Assembly: GCA_002634395.1 (NCBI GenBank)
Contig: NSJM01000023.1
Coordinates: 1 to 38,511, forward strand
Reading direction: 5' to 3'
Source of the DNA: Candidatus Methylomirabilis sp.
GTDB lineage: Bacteria; Methylomirabilota; Methylomirabilia; Methylomirabilales; Methylomirabilaceae
DNA: 38,511 nt
A model generated the notes under the pieces. The model saw nothing but the letters and a program-made list of their open reading frames with translations. It ran no database searches and was not told the origin of the DNA. Made by a program: the position numbers and the translations under genes. This document shows positions 1 to 7,911 of the stretch, in pieces. Numbering within the stretch: the stretch's first letter is position 1; each line of letters starts with the position of its first letter.

Positions 1-454
1 GGTACGAACAAAGGCCCACCCCCTCCCATCCCACAAAGAGCAGGAGGTAGTTGTCGGCCAGGACCAGGATCAGCATCTCAGCCAGAAAGAGGTTGAGCAG
101 CGAAAAGAAGCGATGGTAGTCGCGGTCCTCCCCCATATAGCCGATCGAGTAGATATGAATCAGCAAGCCCACCCCGCAGACCACCAGCGACATGATGGCA
201 GAGAGGGGATCGAACAGAAATCCGAACGAGACCGAGAAATCTCCGGAGGCGATCCAGGAGCCGAGAGAGGAGCGAAGCAGGCGCTCATCCGTCGGCAACT
301 GAAGGAGACGGGTAAAGGCCATCAGGGAAAGGAGCAGCGAAAGCGATGGGGCGCCGCAGGCGATACCTGTCGCCAGCCCTCTCGATATCCGACGTCCCAT
401 CAGACCGACAACGAGGCTCCCCGCCAGCGGTATGATGGGAATCAGCCAAATCAT
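1..454 (-). CDS. nuoL: NADH-quinone oxidoreductase subunit L, cluster 1 (partial, N-terminal 151 codons)
   Basis: Antiporter-like membrane subunit of complex I, which pumps protons in the membrane arm. The gene starts at ATG 452-454 and runs off the left edge, so only about 151 residues are present. The translation begins MIWLIPIIPLAG and holds hydrophobic helices, then the NuoL-typical stretches FLFDPLSAIM, HIYSIGYM and LLLFVGWEGVGLCSY. These align by eye with the same segments of the second NuoL at 11205-13241 but differ in many residues, so it is a diverged paralogue. It is separated from nuoK1 by a repeat-filled spacer of about 87 bases with no obvious Shine-Dalgarno. The rest of cluster 1, possibly including nuoM and nuoN, lies outside the window. 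Confidence 0.93.
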   Translation of the reverse strand, partial: MIWLIPIIPLAGSLVVGLMGRRISRGLATGIACGAPSLSLLLSLMAFTRLLQLPTDERLLRSSLGSWIASGDFSVSFGFLFDPLSAIMSLVVCGVGLLIHIYSIGYMGEDRDYHRFFSLLNLFLAEMLILVLADNYLLLFVGWEGVGLCSY

Positions 455-467
455 AGTATCAAGTCCC

Positions 468-536
468 AGGTTCTGAGTTCAAAGTTCGAGGTTCAAGGTT
501 CCGAAAGAAAAACGGGTGCAACATTGAACGTTGAAC
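468..536. repeat. Degenerate heptad repeat, GTTC flavour, inverted arms
   Basis: Five consecutive 7-bp units of form nnGTTCn (468-502) are followed, after about 20 bases, by two units of form nnTGAAC (523-536). The second set is the reverse-complement type of the first, so the RNA or single-stranded DNA could fold into an imperfect hairpin. It fills the spacer between nuoK1 and nuoL1. Confidence 0.75.
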
Positions 537-540
537 GTAC

Positions 541-852
541 CTACCCTTTCAGCAGATTGATATCGTCCACATTCACGGACTCTTTATTTCTATACAGCGC
601 AATGATGATGGCCAACCCTACTGCTACCTCGGCCGCCGCCACCGCCATTACGAACAAGACAATGATCTGTCCATCCATCGAGTGGAGAAACCTCGAGAAC
701 GCCACAAAGGTAAGATTGACCGCATTCAGCATCAGTTCGATCGCCATGAAGATCACCAGCACATTGCGCCGGATCAGTACTCCGGCGACCCCGATGACAA
801 AGAGGACAGCGCTCAAGATCAGGTACGCGCTTAGTGGCACGGTTCCAGTCAT
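541..852 (-). CDS. nuoK: NADH-quinone oxidoreductase subunit K, cluster 1
   Basis: Small membrane subunit of complex I (103 aa, the usual family length), forming part of the proton path between NuoJ/A and the antiporter-like subunits. Three hydrophobic helices are evident. The two conserved membrane glutamates are visible in [14 protein letters not shown] and in [11 protein letters not shown]. It starts at ATG 850-852 with a weak ribosome site. It is separated from nuoJ1 by 104 bases that contain a strong GC hairpin and heptad-like repeats, which is unusual inside a nuo operon. A second, diverged copy is at 13362-13670. Confidence 0.95.
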   Translation of the reverse strand: MTGTVPLSAYLILSAVLFVIGVAGVLIRRNVLVIFMAIELMLNAVNLTFVAFSRFLHSMDGQIIVLFVMAVAAAEVAVGLAIIIALYRNKESVNVDDINLLKG

Positions 853-874
853 GGTACTTCAGGCCTCGCACCAA

Positions 875-945
875 ATCCTCCCAACCCCCCTTTGATAAAG
901 GGGGGCGAGGGGGGATTTACTTCAAACGTTGAACGTTGCACCTCG
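875..945. repeat. REP-like GC hairpin plus short heptad stretch between nuoJ1 and nuoK1
   Basis: A perfect stem at 885-905 (six C, TTT, loop GAT, AAA, six G) sits inside a longer imperfect inverted repeat of about 875-923 whose outer arms are AAATCC and GGATTT. It is followed by TTCAAACGTTGAACGTTGC at about 918-936, which belongs to the same GTTC/GAAC family seen elsewhere in the window. There is no T-run on the minus strand after the stem, so it is not a standard terminator. It may modulate nuoJ/nuoK read-through or mRNA stability. Confidence 0.7.
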
Positions 946-956
946 CACATCAATAC

Positions 957-1463
957 CTACCTCCTGGCTAAGACCATGGCGCCGATAATGGCAATAAGAA
1001 GAATGACGGAGGTGATCTCAAACGGGATGAGAAAATCGGTAAACAGGAGACGGCCGACCAGTTGGGTGTTTCCGACGGCGGCAACAAGCTCTGGGGTGTG
1101 GGAGCCCTGGAGACCCTGAGACGTCCCGGAGCCGATGGGGATCGCCAACTCGATAAGTAGAAGTACAATCACACCGATACCGAGCAGGAGCCTGGGTCGA
1201 TCTCGCTGCAGCCAGGCGGGTGATTCATGGCCCAGATCGAGCAACATGACGACAAACAGGAATAGGACCATGATCGCCCCGGCATAGACGATCACCTGCA
1301 CGACAGCGATGAACTGGGCCTGCAGCAACAGATAGACCCCCGACAGCGCGAAGAACGTCCCAACTAGCGAGAGGGCGCAGTAGACCGGATTTCGCAGGAC
1401 GATGACCAGCACCGCGGTGCTGAGCGCTATTGCGGCCAGCGGCACAAACACTAGCCATTCCAT
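957..1463 (-). CDS. nuoJ: NADH-quinone oxidoreductase subunit J, cluster 1
   Basis: Membrane subunit of complex I that takes part in the conformational coupling near the quinone site. The product is 168 aa from ATG 1461-1463 (MEWLVFVPLAAI). It has about five hydrophobic helices and the family stretch YAGAIMVLFLFVVMLLDL at about residues 60-77. A longer reading frame continues upstream to 1661, but that part overlaps nuoH in another frame and has no membrane character. The start lies 2 bases after the nuoH1 stop, so translation is probably coupled. NuoI, which normally sits between H and J, has no room here. Confidence 0.94.
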   Translation of the reverse strand: MEWLVFVPLAAIALSTAVLVIVLRNPVYCALSLVGTFFALSGVYLLLQAQFIAVVQVIVYAGAIMVLFLFVVMLLDLGHESPAWLQRDRPRLLLGIGVIVLLLIELAIPIGSGTSQGLQGSHTPELVAAVGNTQLVGRLLFTDFLIPFEITSVILLIAIIGAMVLARR

Positions 1464-1465
1464 CC

Positions 1466-2455
1466 TTACCTCAACGCCACAAACACGGCCGTCACCATAA
1501 TGTTGACCAGCGCAAGGGGCAGTAGAACCTTCCACCCAAATCGCATCAGTTGGTCGTATCGAAAGCGCGGCAGTGTGCCTCGAAGCCAGATAAAAAGAAA
1601 AATAAACAGGTAGAGTTTGATGAGAAACCAGACGACCGGCGGCAACCACGGCCCCCTCCACCCGCCCAGGAATAGCGTTGTCGCCATGGCCGATACGGTA
1701 ATCATATTGGCGTACTCAGCCATGAAGTACATGGCGAACTTCATCGAACTGTACTCGACGTGGAAGCCGGCCACCAGTTCCGTCTCGGCCTCCGGTAGGT
1801 CGAATGGGGCGCGATTGACCTCGGCAACAGCGCAGATCAGAAAGATGAGGAATCCGATCGGCTGAAGAACGATAAACCACACCTTAGCCTGGGTATCCAC
1901 AATCTCCACCAGACTCAGCGATTGTGACAGCATCACCACGCCAATCACCGATAGACCCAGGGAGAGCTCATAACTGATCATCTGGGCCGAGGCACGCAGC
2001 CCCCCGAGCAGCGCGTACTTGTTGTTCGAGGCCCACCCTCCCAGGACGATCCCATAAATCCCGAGCGAGGCGACACCGAACACATACAGCAACCCGATAT
2101 TGACGTCGGTGATGACCAGATCGATGGTCTGTCCGAAAAGGCGGATCTGGTCTCCGAAAGGGATCACCGCGAAGGAGATGAAGGCAGGGATCAGCGTAAG
2201 CGCGGGGGCCAGGAGATAGAGCGTCCGGTCGGCGGCTTGGGGAATAATCTCCTCCTTGAAGAGGAGCTTGATCCCGTCAGCGATCGGCTGTAGCAGGCCG
2301 TGAGGGCCGACCCGCATCGGACCGAGCCGGACCTGGATGTCGCCGATGACCTTGCGCTCCAGCCAGGTCAGGTAGGTAACGCTCAGCAACACCAGCCCGA
2401 AGACTACGACGATCTTCGTCACCATGATGACGAAGAAGGCGCCCTCTGGCATCAT
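1466..2455 (-). CDS. nuoH: NADH-quinone oxidoreductase subunit H, cluster 1
   Basis: Membrane subunit that forms the quinone chamber together with NuoB and NuoD (329 aa, normal length). Diagnostic stretches are [11 protein letters not shown], the acidic loop [20 protein letters not shown], and [18 protein letters not shown]. About eight transmembrane helices are evident. ATG 2453-2455 is directly followed by a second ATG (2450-2452), and the AGAGGAG site is better spaced for the second. It lies 41 bases after nuoF. NuoG, normally between F and H, is absent without any visible remnant. The paralogue is at 14196-15203. Confidence 0.95.
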   Translation of the reverse strand: MMPEGAFFVIMVTKIVVVFGLVLLSVTYLTWLERKVIGDIQVRLGPMRVGPHGLLQPIADGIKLLFKEEIIPQAADRTLYLLAPALTLIPAFISFAVIPFGDQIRLFGQTIDLVITDVNIGLLYVFGVASLGIYGIVLGGWASNNKYALLGGLRASAQMISYELSLGLSVIGVVMLSQSLSLVEIVDTQAKVWFIVLQPIGFLIFLICAVAEVNRAPFDLPEAETELVAGFHVEYSSMKFAMYFMAEYANMITVSAMATTLFLGGWRGPWLPPVVWFLIKLYLFIFLFIWLRGTLPRFRYDQLMRFGWKVLLPLALVNIMVTAVFVALR

Positions 2456-2496
2456 GCTCCTCTGTCGCCCGTCTACGACCGGTGTATGGGCCCGGC

Positions 2497-3786
2497 TCAG
2501 ACCCCGACCCGGGCTCCGAACGGGCAGGCGTGTTCCGCAACGTGCTGCTCGAATTCATCGCGAAAGTACTTCAGATAGCTTTCAATCGGCATGGCGGCGG
2601 CATCGCTTAAGGGGCAGATGGTCTTGCCCTTCATGTTGTCACAGATATCCAACAGCAGATCGAGATCTGCCGTCCGCCCACGACCCTCTTCGATCCTTCT
2701 CAGCGTCTTATGAAGCCAGGCCGTCCCCTCACGGCACTGCGTACACTGCCCGCACGATTCGTGATGATAGAATCGGGAGACGACCTCTCCCACTCGAACC
2801 ATACAGGTGCCTTCAGCTATGACGATGACGCCGCCTGACCCGGCCATGGAACCTGCCGTGGCCAGCGATTCGAAGTCCATCCTGGTATCAAGGTGTCGCT
2901 CGGTCAGCACCGGCACCGAGGAACCCCCTGGAATGACCGCCTTCAGGCGGCGGCCCTCCCTCATCCCGCCCGCATGTTCAAAGATCAGCTCACGCATCGG
3001 GACATCGATCGGGCACTCGTAGATGCCGGGTCGACGAACGTGACCGCTTACTCCGAAAATCCGGGTACCCGTACTTTTGGGGGTCCCGATGCTCGAAAAC
3101 CACTCGGCTCCACGCATCACAATGTGCGGAATGTTACTGAGGGTTTCAACGTTGTTGACGACGGTGGGCTTGCGATAGAGTCCCGCCGTAGCAGGAAATG
3201 GGGGCTTCAGCCGCGGTAATCCCCTTTTACCTTCCAACGATTCCAGCAGGGCGGTCTCCTCTCCACAGATGTAGGCGCCGGCGCCCCGATGCGCATGAAG
3301 ATCCAGGCTAAAACTGCTCCCCAGGATATCCTTACCCAAGAGGCCACGGGCGGTCGCATCTTGAATCGCTTGTTCGAGGATGCGCGCTCCTGCAACGAAC
3401 TCACCCCTGATGTAGATGTAGGCGGTCTGACACCCGATGGCGAAACCGGCCAGCATGATCCCTTCGATGAGCTGGTGCGGGTCCCGCATGATCAACTCTC
3501 GATCCTTGAACGTCCCCGGTTCGCTCTCATCGGCGTTACAGACGAGATACTTGGGCAGTTCCGAACCCTTGGGTACAAAACCCCACTTAACGCCGGTGGG
3601 AAAGCCTGCGCCTCCCCTTCCCCTGAGCCCGGACCGCTTCACCAACTCGATCAGGCCGGCGGGGGTATGCTCTTTGAGTACCTTCGCAATGGCCTGATAC
3701 CCTCCGGTGGCCTCGTACTCTTCGAGGGTTCCTCGATACCCCGGAATCTCAAACCGATTCGTGAGAATCTTTTCGTACATACGCAT
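2497..3786 (-). CDS. nuoF: NADH-quinone oxidoreductase subunit F, NADH-binding, cluster 1
   Basis: Peripheral-arm flavoprotein that oxidises NADH with FMN and passes electrons to the Fe-S chain. It has 429 aa, typical for the family. The glycine-rich FMN/NADH motif [10 protein letters not shown] is at residues 56-65. The N3 [4Fe-4S] cluster ligands are C345, C348 and C351 (ESCGQCTQC) and C391 (TICPLSD). Start ATG 3784-3786 has a second in-frame ATG six bases on and no clear Shine-Dalgarno; it abuts the heptad repeat that also encodes the end of nuoE. It is the only NuoF in the window; cluster 2 has none. Confidence 0.95.
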   Translation of the reverse strand: MRMYEKILTNRFEIPGYRGTLEEYEATGGYQAIAKVLKEHTPAGLIELVKRSGLRGRGGAGFPTGVKWGFVPKGSELPKYLVCNADESEPGTFKDRELIMRDPHQLIEGIMLAGFAIGCQTAYIYIRGEFVAGARILEQAIQDATARGLLGKDILGSSFSLDLHAHRGAGAYICGEETALLESLEGKRGLPRLKPPFPATAGLYRKPTVVNNVETLSNIPHIVMRGAEWFSSIGTPKSTGTRIFGVSGHVRRPGIYECPIDVPMRELIFEHAGGMREGRRLKAVIPGGSSVPVLTERHLDTRMDFESLATAGSMAGSGGVIVIAEGTCMVRVGEVVSRFYHHESCGQCTQCREGTAWLHKTLRRIEEGRGRTADLDLLLDICDNMKGKTICPLSDAAAMPIESYLKYFRDEFEQHVAEHACPFGARVGV

Positions 3787-3846
3787 TCAGCTTTCAGCGG
3801 TCAGTTTTCAGCAACGAGGATGACGGCTGATCGCTAATGGCTGGTT
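3785..3846. repeat. Degenerate heptad repeat, CAGC flavour, overlapping the nuoE 3' end
   Basis: Four 7-bp units of form nnnCAGC (3785-3812, one reading CAGT) face three units GCTGATC, GCTAATG and GCTGGTT (3826-3846), again as inverted arms around a centre of about 13 bases. Unlike the other arrays it is partly coding: the nuoE stop codon (3794-3796) and about its last 17 codons fall inside it, and the nuoF start codon touches its edge. Confidence 0.75.
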
Positions 3847-4300
3847 GCCGTTTTAACTGCTCTACCAGTTCGCCGACATCTGTGGCCGCGACCGGACCGT
3901 AGTAATCCGGCCCCACTTGGATCGCCGGGGCGATCCCGCAGGCCGCAAGGCACTCAACCCGCTTGATGGTAAACATTCCATCGGGTGTCGTTTCTCCGGC
4001 GCTGATCCCAAGCGTCTCTTCAAGGCGACGAATCACCTGTTCAGCCCCCAGGAGCGCGCAACTCAGATTGTGACAAACCCAGATCTCGCAGCGTCCACCC
4101 GACTTCAGACGGAACATGTCATAAAATGTGGCAACCTCCATCACATGGGTCGGCGTGAGACCAAGACGTCCTGCCAGCTCGATGATGGCCTCCTCTGTCA
4201 GATGTCCTGCCGCCTCCTGGTACAGGTGCATCAACGGTAACAGGGCGGAACGGCGCTCAGGATATCGGGACAGGATACGTTGAATCGTCTCTTCCGTCAT
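3794..4300 (-). CDS. nuoE: NADH-quinone oxidoreductase subunit E, cluster 1
   Basis: Thioredoxin-fold [2Fe-2S] subunit of the NADH-input module, partner of NuoF (168 aa). The cluster ligands are visible as C76-x4-C81 and C117-x3-C121. The start ATG 4298-4300 overlaps the nuoD1 stop in an ATGA, so translation is coupled. A longer frame upstream to 4642 is only a nuoD shadow. The last 17 or so residues (from about RQPAISDQ) have no counterpart in the family core and are encoded by a CAGC heptad repeat. The tail therefore seems to be a captured intergenic repeat. It is the only NuoE in the window. Confidence 0.93.
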   Translation of the reverse strand: MTEETIQRILSRYPERRSALLPLMHLYQEAAGHLTEEAIIELAGRLGLTPTHVMEVATFYDMFRLKSGGRCEIWVCHNLSCALLGAEQVIRRLEETLGISAGETTPDGMFTIKRVECLAACGIAPAIQVGPDYYGPVAATDVGELVEQLKRQPAISDQPSSSLLKTDR

Positions 4301-5469
4301 CGGTCCACTTCGCCGAGCACAATATCGATGCTGCCGATGATCGCCACCAGATCGGCTACCAGTCGCCCCTCCACCATTTTCGACAACGACTCCAGGTTCA
4401 CGAAAGAGGGTGTCCGAAAGTGAAGGCGGTACGGCTTGTTGCTGCCGTCGCTGACCAGATAGACCCCGTACTCGCCCCTCGGTGACTCGATACTCTGATA
4501 GACCTCTCCTGCCGGGACACGAAACCCCTCCGACCAGAGCAGGAAGTGGTGAATGAGGGCCTCCATGCTCTGTTTGATCCTCGGCTTGGGCGGCGGGGTC
4601 AGCTTCGGATCGGCCACAGCAATCGGTCCATCCGGAAGGCATTCCAGGGTCTGGCGGACGATGGCGACACTTTGCTGCATCTCAAAGATACGGCAGAGGT
4701 ATCGGTCGTAAACATCGCCGCGAGTTCCCCTGGACACCTCGAAACGAAACTGCTCATACCCTGAATAGGGATTCGACTTGCGAACGTCCCACGGAATCCC
4801 ACAGGCCCGGATGTTCGGACCGCTTAAGCCGAGGTCCACTGCATCTTCCAGCTTGATCACGCCGACCCCTCTGGTCCGCTCGAGCCAGATCGGGTTCTTT
4901 GTCAGCAGGTCTTCGTATTCGGCCAAGCGGTCTGGAAAGCTGGTGATAAACGACCGGACCGTCTTCTCGAACCCCTCCGGCAGGTCGGCAAACAGTCCGC
5001 CGACTCGGAAGTAGCTGGACATCATGCGGGCTCCGGACACCTGCTCGGACATATCTAAGATCGCCTCACGTTCCCGAAAGGCATAGAGAAAGACGCTCAT
5101 GGCCCCGATGTCGATGGCGTGGGTGCCGAGCCAGACCAGGTGGCTCCCGATCCGGGTCAGCTCCGTCAGCATGACGCGGATTACCTTCGCCCGCGGCGGG
5201 ACCTCGATCCCAAGGAGCTTCTCGACAGCCAACACATAGGCCAGGTTATTGCTGAGGGGAGCCAGGTAATCCATCCGGTCCGTGATGGGAATGACCTGCT
5301 GGTATCGCTTGCTTTCCGCAATCTTCTCCATCCCGGTGTGCAGGTAGCCGATATGTGGGGCGCATCGGACCACGATCTCGCCATCCAGCTCCAGGACCAG
5401 ACGCAGTACGCCGTGGGTACTGGGGTGCTGGGGCCCCATGTTGATGGTCATGGTGCGCCGCTCAGTCAC
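4297..5469 (-). CDS. nuoD: NADH-quinone oxidoreductase subunit D, cluster 1
   Basis: The 49-kDa-type subunit that builds the quinone-binding site with NuoB. The signature NMGPQHPSTHGVLR is near the N-terminus, with the quinone-site His in STHG and Tyr in RMDYL; the C-terminus DIVLGEVDR is typical. I place the start at GTG 5467-5469 (GTG ACT GAG), which overlaps the nuoC stop and has an AGAGGGGG site upstream, giving 390 aa. ATG 5449-5451 (MTINMGPQ) is the alternative. A frame extending to 5622 overlaps nuoC and is not real. It ends in an ATGA overlap with nuoE. The second NuoD (15281-16414) is clearly divergent. Confidence 0.94.
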   Translation of the reverse strand: MTERRTMTINMGPQHPSTHGVLRLVLELDGEIVVRCAPHIGYLHTGMEKIAESKRYQQVIPITDRMDYLAPLSNNLAYVLAVEKLLGIEVPPRAKVIRVMLTELTRIGSHLVWLGTHAIDIGAMSVFLYAFREREAILDMSEQVSGARMMSSYFRVGGLFADLPEGFEKTVRSFITSFPDRLAEYEDLLTKNPIWLERTRGVGVIKLEDAVDLGLSGPNIRACGIPWDVRKSNPYSGYEQFRFEVSRGTRGDVYDRYLCRIFEMQQSVAIVRQTLECLPDGPIAVADPKLTPPPKPRIKQSMEALIHHFLLWSEGFRVPAGEVYQSIESPRGEYGVYLVSDGSNKPYRLHFRTPSFVNLESLSKMVEGRLVADLVAIIGSIDIVLGEVDR

Positions 5470-5968
5470 CTGCCGCCCCCTCTTCCCACCATTTCGGTGA
5501 GGCCTGCACCGGGTAGTCTTTCCGGAGCGGGAATCCCTCCCACCCATCCGGCATGAGGATCCGCCGAAGATCGGGATGGTCCTCAAAGCCGATTCCGAAC
5601 ATATCGAATACTTCACGTTCATGCCAATTAGCGGTGCCCCAGACGGACGTCACGCTGGGCACCGCCTCATCCTCCTTCACCTGCACCTTCAGCCGGATCC
5701 GCCATTTATACTGAAGAGAGTAGAGATGGTAGACCACCTCGAATCGTGGGTGGTCCCCGAACCGATCGACCGCGGTGAGATCAGAGAGGAAATCGTACAG
5801 CAGACCGGGATCCTCTTTCAGGTGGCGGCAGATACGAATAAGATCACCAGGCCTGACGAGGAGGGTCGTTTCGTTGCGAAAGCTCCTGATCGAAAGGGTC
5901 GCCTCCGGAAATCGTTCCCGCAGCCTCGAGACGGTAAGGTTCTCCTCCGCCCCCTTCACGTCATCCAT
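5462..5968 (-). CDS. nuoC: NADH-quinone oxidoreductase subunit C, cluster 1
   Basis: The 30-kDa-type subunit of the peripheral arm that binds NuoD (168 aa). The family stretch is [27 protein letters not shown], seen here as [13 protein letters not shown] followed by DHPDLRRIL, then [12 protein letters not shown] 5966-5968 lies 13 bases inside the end of nuoA1, so there is no space for nuoB, which lies between A and C in the standard order. There are no cysteine motifs that could replace NuoB. Confidence 0.94.
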   Translation of the reverse strand: MDDVKGAEENLTVSRLRERFPEATLSIRSFRNETTLLVRPGDLIRICRHLKEDPGLLYDFLSDLTAVDRFGDHPRFEVVYHLYSLQYKWRIRLKVQVKEDEAVPSVTSVWGTANWHEREVFDMFGIGFEDHPDLRRILMPDGWEGFPLRKDYPVQASPKWWEEGAAGD

Positions 5969-6315
5969 TCCAGGCCCCCCTTCTTCCAGACATACAGGAG
6001 GCCGATCAGGAGGATACCGAGAAAGAGAACCATCTCGATCAACCCGAATAGTCTCAGGCTATTCAGGATCACCGCCCAGGGGTACAGAAAGACGATCTCG
6101 ATGTCGAAGATGATGAACAACATCGCGACCAGGTAAAACTTGATCGAAAACCGCTCCCTGGCAGAGCCCACCGGGTCGATCCCACACTCGTATGGGGCGA
6201 GCTTCGCGTGAGTCGGCCGCCGCGGCCCAAGTACGTGGGACAGAAAGAGGGTGCCAAGAGCAAAACCGGCGGCCAGCAGGATCAGGATAAAGATCGGCAG
6301 ATACGAGAGGAGCAC
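5956..6315 (-). CDS. nuoA: NADH-quinone oxidoreductase subunit A, cluster 1
   Basis: Three-helix membrane subunit near the quinone cavity (119 aa). The conserved loop [12 protein letters not shown], the segment [15 protein letters not shown] and the C-terminal KKGGLEW are all present. The start is GTG 6313-6315 with a strong AGGAGG site just upstream. It is first in the complex I part of the transcript and follows atpE by about 50 bases. The paralogue is at 16904-17263. Confidence 0.94.
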   Translation of the reverse strand: MLLSYLPIFILILLAAGFALGTLFLSHVLGPRRPTHAKLAPYECGIDPVGSARERFSIKFYLVAMLFIIFDIEIVFLYPWAVILNSLRLFGLIEMVLFLGILLIGLLYVWKKGGLEWMT

Positions 6316-6329
6316 CGCCTCCTTCTCCT

Positions 6330-6348
6330 GGGCGATCGGCTATCGCCC
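6330..6348. other. Intergenic hairpin between atpE and nuoA1
   Basis: GGGCGAT and ATCGCCC (7-bp arms, loop CGGCT). On the transcribed minus strand the T-run comes before, not after, the stem, so it does not look like an intrinsic terminator. It could tune the relative expression of the Fo genes and nuo cluster 1. Confidence 0.5.
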
Positions 6349-6364
6349 AAAAACCTCACCCCCG

Positions 6365-6745
6365 CTATGCGCCGGGAACCACGTACTTGATGAAGGGATT
6401 CGCAAAGAAGATAATCAGAGCAACGAGTAGGACGTAGATGGCCAGCGACTCGATGAGCGCGAGGCCGATGATCATCGCCACCTGGATCTTCGGCGCTGCG
6501 GCCGGCTGCCGTCCCATCGCGTCCAGCGCGCTGACGATGGCTCGGCTCTGGCCGATGGCTGCAGCACCAGAGGCGATCGCCATGGCAAATCCGCCCGTCA
6601 GGACCGAGACGACAAAGAAGAGCGAACTGCCAGAAGCAGTTGAAGATTCAGGTGCGACCCCTTCAGCGGCAAACGCAACCTGGGACCCAAAGACAAGCAG
6701 AACCGTGACCAACAGCAGAGCAAACGCTCCTTGTGTGCGACTCAT
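6365..6745 (-). CDS. atpE: F-type ATP synthase subunit c with N-terminal signal-like extension
   Basis: Rotor-ring proteolipid of Fo. The product is 126 aa, longer than the usual 75-90, because of a signal-peptide-like start (ALLLVTVLLVFGSQVAFAAE) and a linker. The two-helix hairpin follows, with the polar loop RQP at residues 79-81 and the essential carboxylate E99 in GLALIESLAIY. Q66 in helix 1 and S100 beside the Glu resemble part of the Na+-binding signature. ATG 6743-6745 has an AAAGGAG site 8 bases upstream; GTG 6749-6751 is too close to it. It lies between atpB and nuoA1. No other ATP synthase genes (b, delta, alpha, gamma, beta, epsilon) are in the window. Confidence 0.93.
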   Translation of the reverse strand: MSRTQGAFALLLVTVLLVFGSQVAFAAEGVAPESSTASGSSLFFVVSVLTGGFAMAIASGAAAIGQSRAIVSALDAMGRQPAAAPKIQVAMIIGLALIESLAIYVLLVALIIFFANPFIKYVVPGA

Positions 6746-6775
6746 CGGCACAACTCCTTTCAGAATGAGATTGGG

Positions 6776-7495
6776 TTAGTGGTGCTCCTCGTGCTCGGAT
6801 TGAACTGCTCCCGCGATATACACCATGGACAGCATGACAAAGATGAAGCTCTGGACGAAACTGGTAAAGAGACTCAGGGGCATCATGATACCCAAATAGA
6901 TGACATAGGGAATCACTAACCAGACCAACGAGAGCAGGATGCCAATGACGGCCTCTTCCCCAAAGATGTTGCCAAACAGCCGGATCGACAGGGAGATCGG
7001 TCTGGCGAGATGGCCGATCAGCTCAATGGGAAACATGATAGGAGCCAACCAGAGGATCGGTCCGCAGAAGTGGCGCAGATAGGCCGCGATCCCATGCTCC
7101 CGTATGCCGAAGTAGTTATAGGAGAGGAACACGGTGATGGCGAGCGCTGCGGTGGTGTTGAGGTTTGCCGTAGGAGGCTTGAAACCTGGAACAGCTCCCA
7201 GGAGATTCCCAACGAGAATGAAGAGACCGGCCGTCCCGATCAAGGGGAGGTACCGTTTCCCCTTGGGCCCGATCATCTGCGTGAGCAGGTCTCCAAACAT
7301 CTCAACAACGACCTCCATGAAGTTCTGTATCGGCCCAGGCACGGCCTCGAGCCGCCTCGTAGCCAGATACGAAATGCCGATCAGGATAGCCATCACAACC
7401 CAGGCCATCGCGATGTGCTCCGGCACCCAGGCCCCGGGAATCCCGATTGCTCCGAGAAAATTAGGAAGCTGGATAAGTGTAGGGTGATGCTCCAT
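6776..7495 (-). CDS. atpB: F-type ATP synthase subunit a
   Basis: Stator membrane subunit that forms the ion half-channels next to the c-ring (239 aa). The essential Arg is in SLSIRLFGNIFGEE; the conserved segment ELIGHLARPISL precedes it. Five or six hydrophobic helices are seen, and the tail is His/Glu-rich (SEHEEHH). I prefer ATG 7493-7495 over the adjacent GTG 7496-7498 because the GAGAGG site is then better spaced. It lies between atpZ and atpE and is co-oriented with nuo cluster 1. Confidence 0.95.
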   Translation of the reverse strand: MEHHPTLIQLPNFLGAIGIPGAWVPEHIAMAWVVMAILIGISYLATRRLEAVPGPIQNFMEVVVEMFGDLLTQMIGPKGKRYLPLIGTAGLFILVGNLLGAVPGFKPPTANLNTTAALAITVFLSYNYFGIREHGIAAYLRHFCGPILWLAPIMFPIELIGHLARPISLSIRLFGNIFGEEAVIGILLSLVWLVIPYVIYLGIMMPLSLFTSFVQSFIFVMLSMVYIAGAVQSEHEEHH

Positions 7496-7543
7496 CACGC
7501 CTCTCCGTTATTGAATGGAAATTCAGCTACGAGCTTCAAACAA

Positions 7544-7759
7544 TCAACTTCCCCAGCGCTTAAGATCTTTCAGGAGGTTGCTAAAGCCTGCCGCAACCCC
7601 GAAGACGAAAAACAGGATCATCAACCACGGCGACGTCTTCAGCCAGCGATCTAGAACAATACCGATAAAGGCTCCGATCGCAATGGAGGCGGCGAAGGTA
7701 ATCCCCAGCGAGCTCAATCCTGCGAGCTGACGCCACAGTCGAACCTGATTGTCTTTCAT
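7544..7759 (-). CDS. atpZ: AtpZ/AtpI-type ATP synthase accessory protein
   Basis: 71-aa protein with two transmembrane helices (LSSLGITFAASIAIGAFIG and SPWLMILFFVFGVAAG) and the short motif DRWLKTSPW between them, as in the small AtpZ/AtpI-like proteins that open many F-ATPase operons. In known cases these help c-ring assembly or Mg2+ supply. It is first after a good sigma70-like promoter (7807-7835) and starts at ATG 7757-7759. A separate larger AtpI is not present. Confidence 0.8.
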   Translation of the reverse strand: MKDNQVRLWRQLAGLSSLGITFAASIAIGAFIGIVLDRWLKTSPWLMILFFVFGVAAGFSNLLKDLKRWGS

Positions 7760-7806
7760 CGTCCTGATGATGAGCCTGATATATCGTCTCTACCGCGTTC
7801 AACCTC

Positions 7807-7835
7807 ACTTTAGTCCTCCCCCTCCACCCTGTCAA
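7807..7835 (-). promoter_or_regulatory. Sigma70-like promoter for atpZ-atpB-atpE-nuo cluster 1
   Basis: On the minus strand, -35 TTGACA (7830-7835), a 17-base spacer, and -10 TAAAGT (7807-7812). The predicted start near 7800 leaves a leader of about 40 bases before atpZ. It shows that cluster 1 is probably transcribed separately from cluster 2. Confidence 0.65.
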
Positions 7836-7846
7836 GGCTCGCAGCC

Positions 7847-7904
7847 ATGTTCAACGGTCAATGTTCAGGGTTTGGCTTTGCCTTCAGGGTTCGCAACGTT
7901 GAAC
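7847..7904. repeat. Degenerate heptad repeat, GTTC flavour, after nuoN
   Basis: Units atGTTCA (7847-7853), acGGTCA, atGTTCA and ggGTTTG (to 7874), then a reverse-type unit around CAACGTTGAAC (7894-7904). It lies between the nuoN stop and the atpZ promoter. It is less regular than the other arrays. Confidence 0.6.
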
Positions 7905-7911
7905 GGTTATT

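Noticed and set aside
6330-6348. Terminator between atpE and nuoA1
   Set aside because: The T-run lies on the wrong side of the stem for the minus strand, so read-through is expected.
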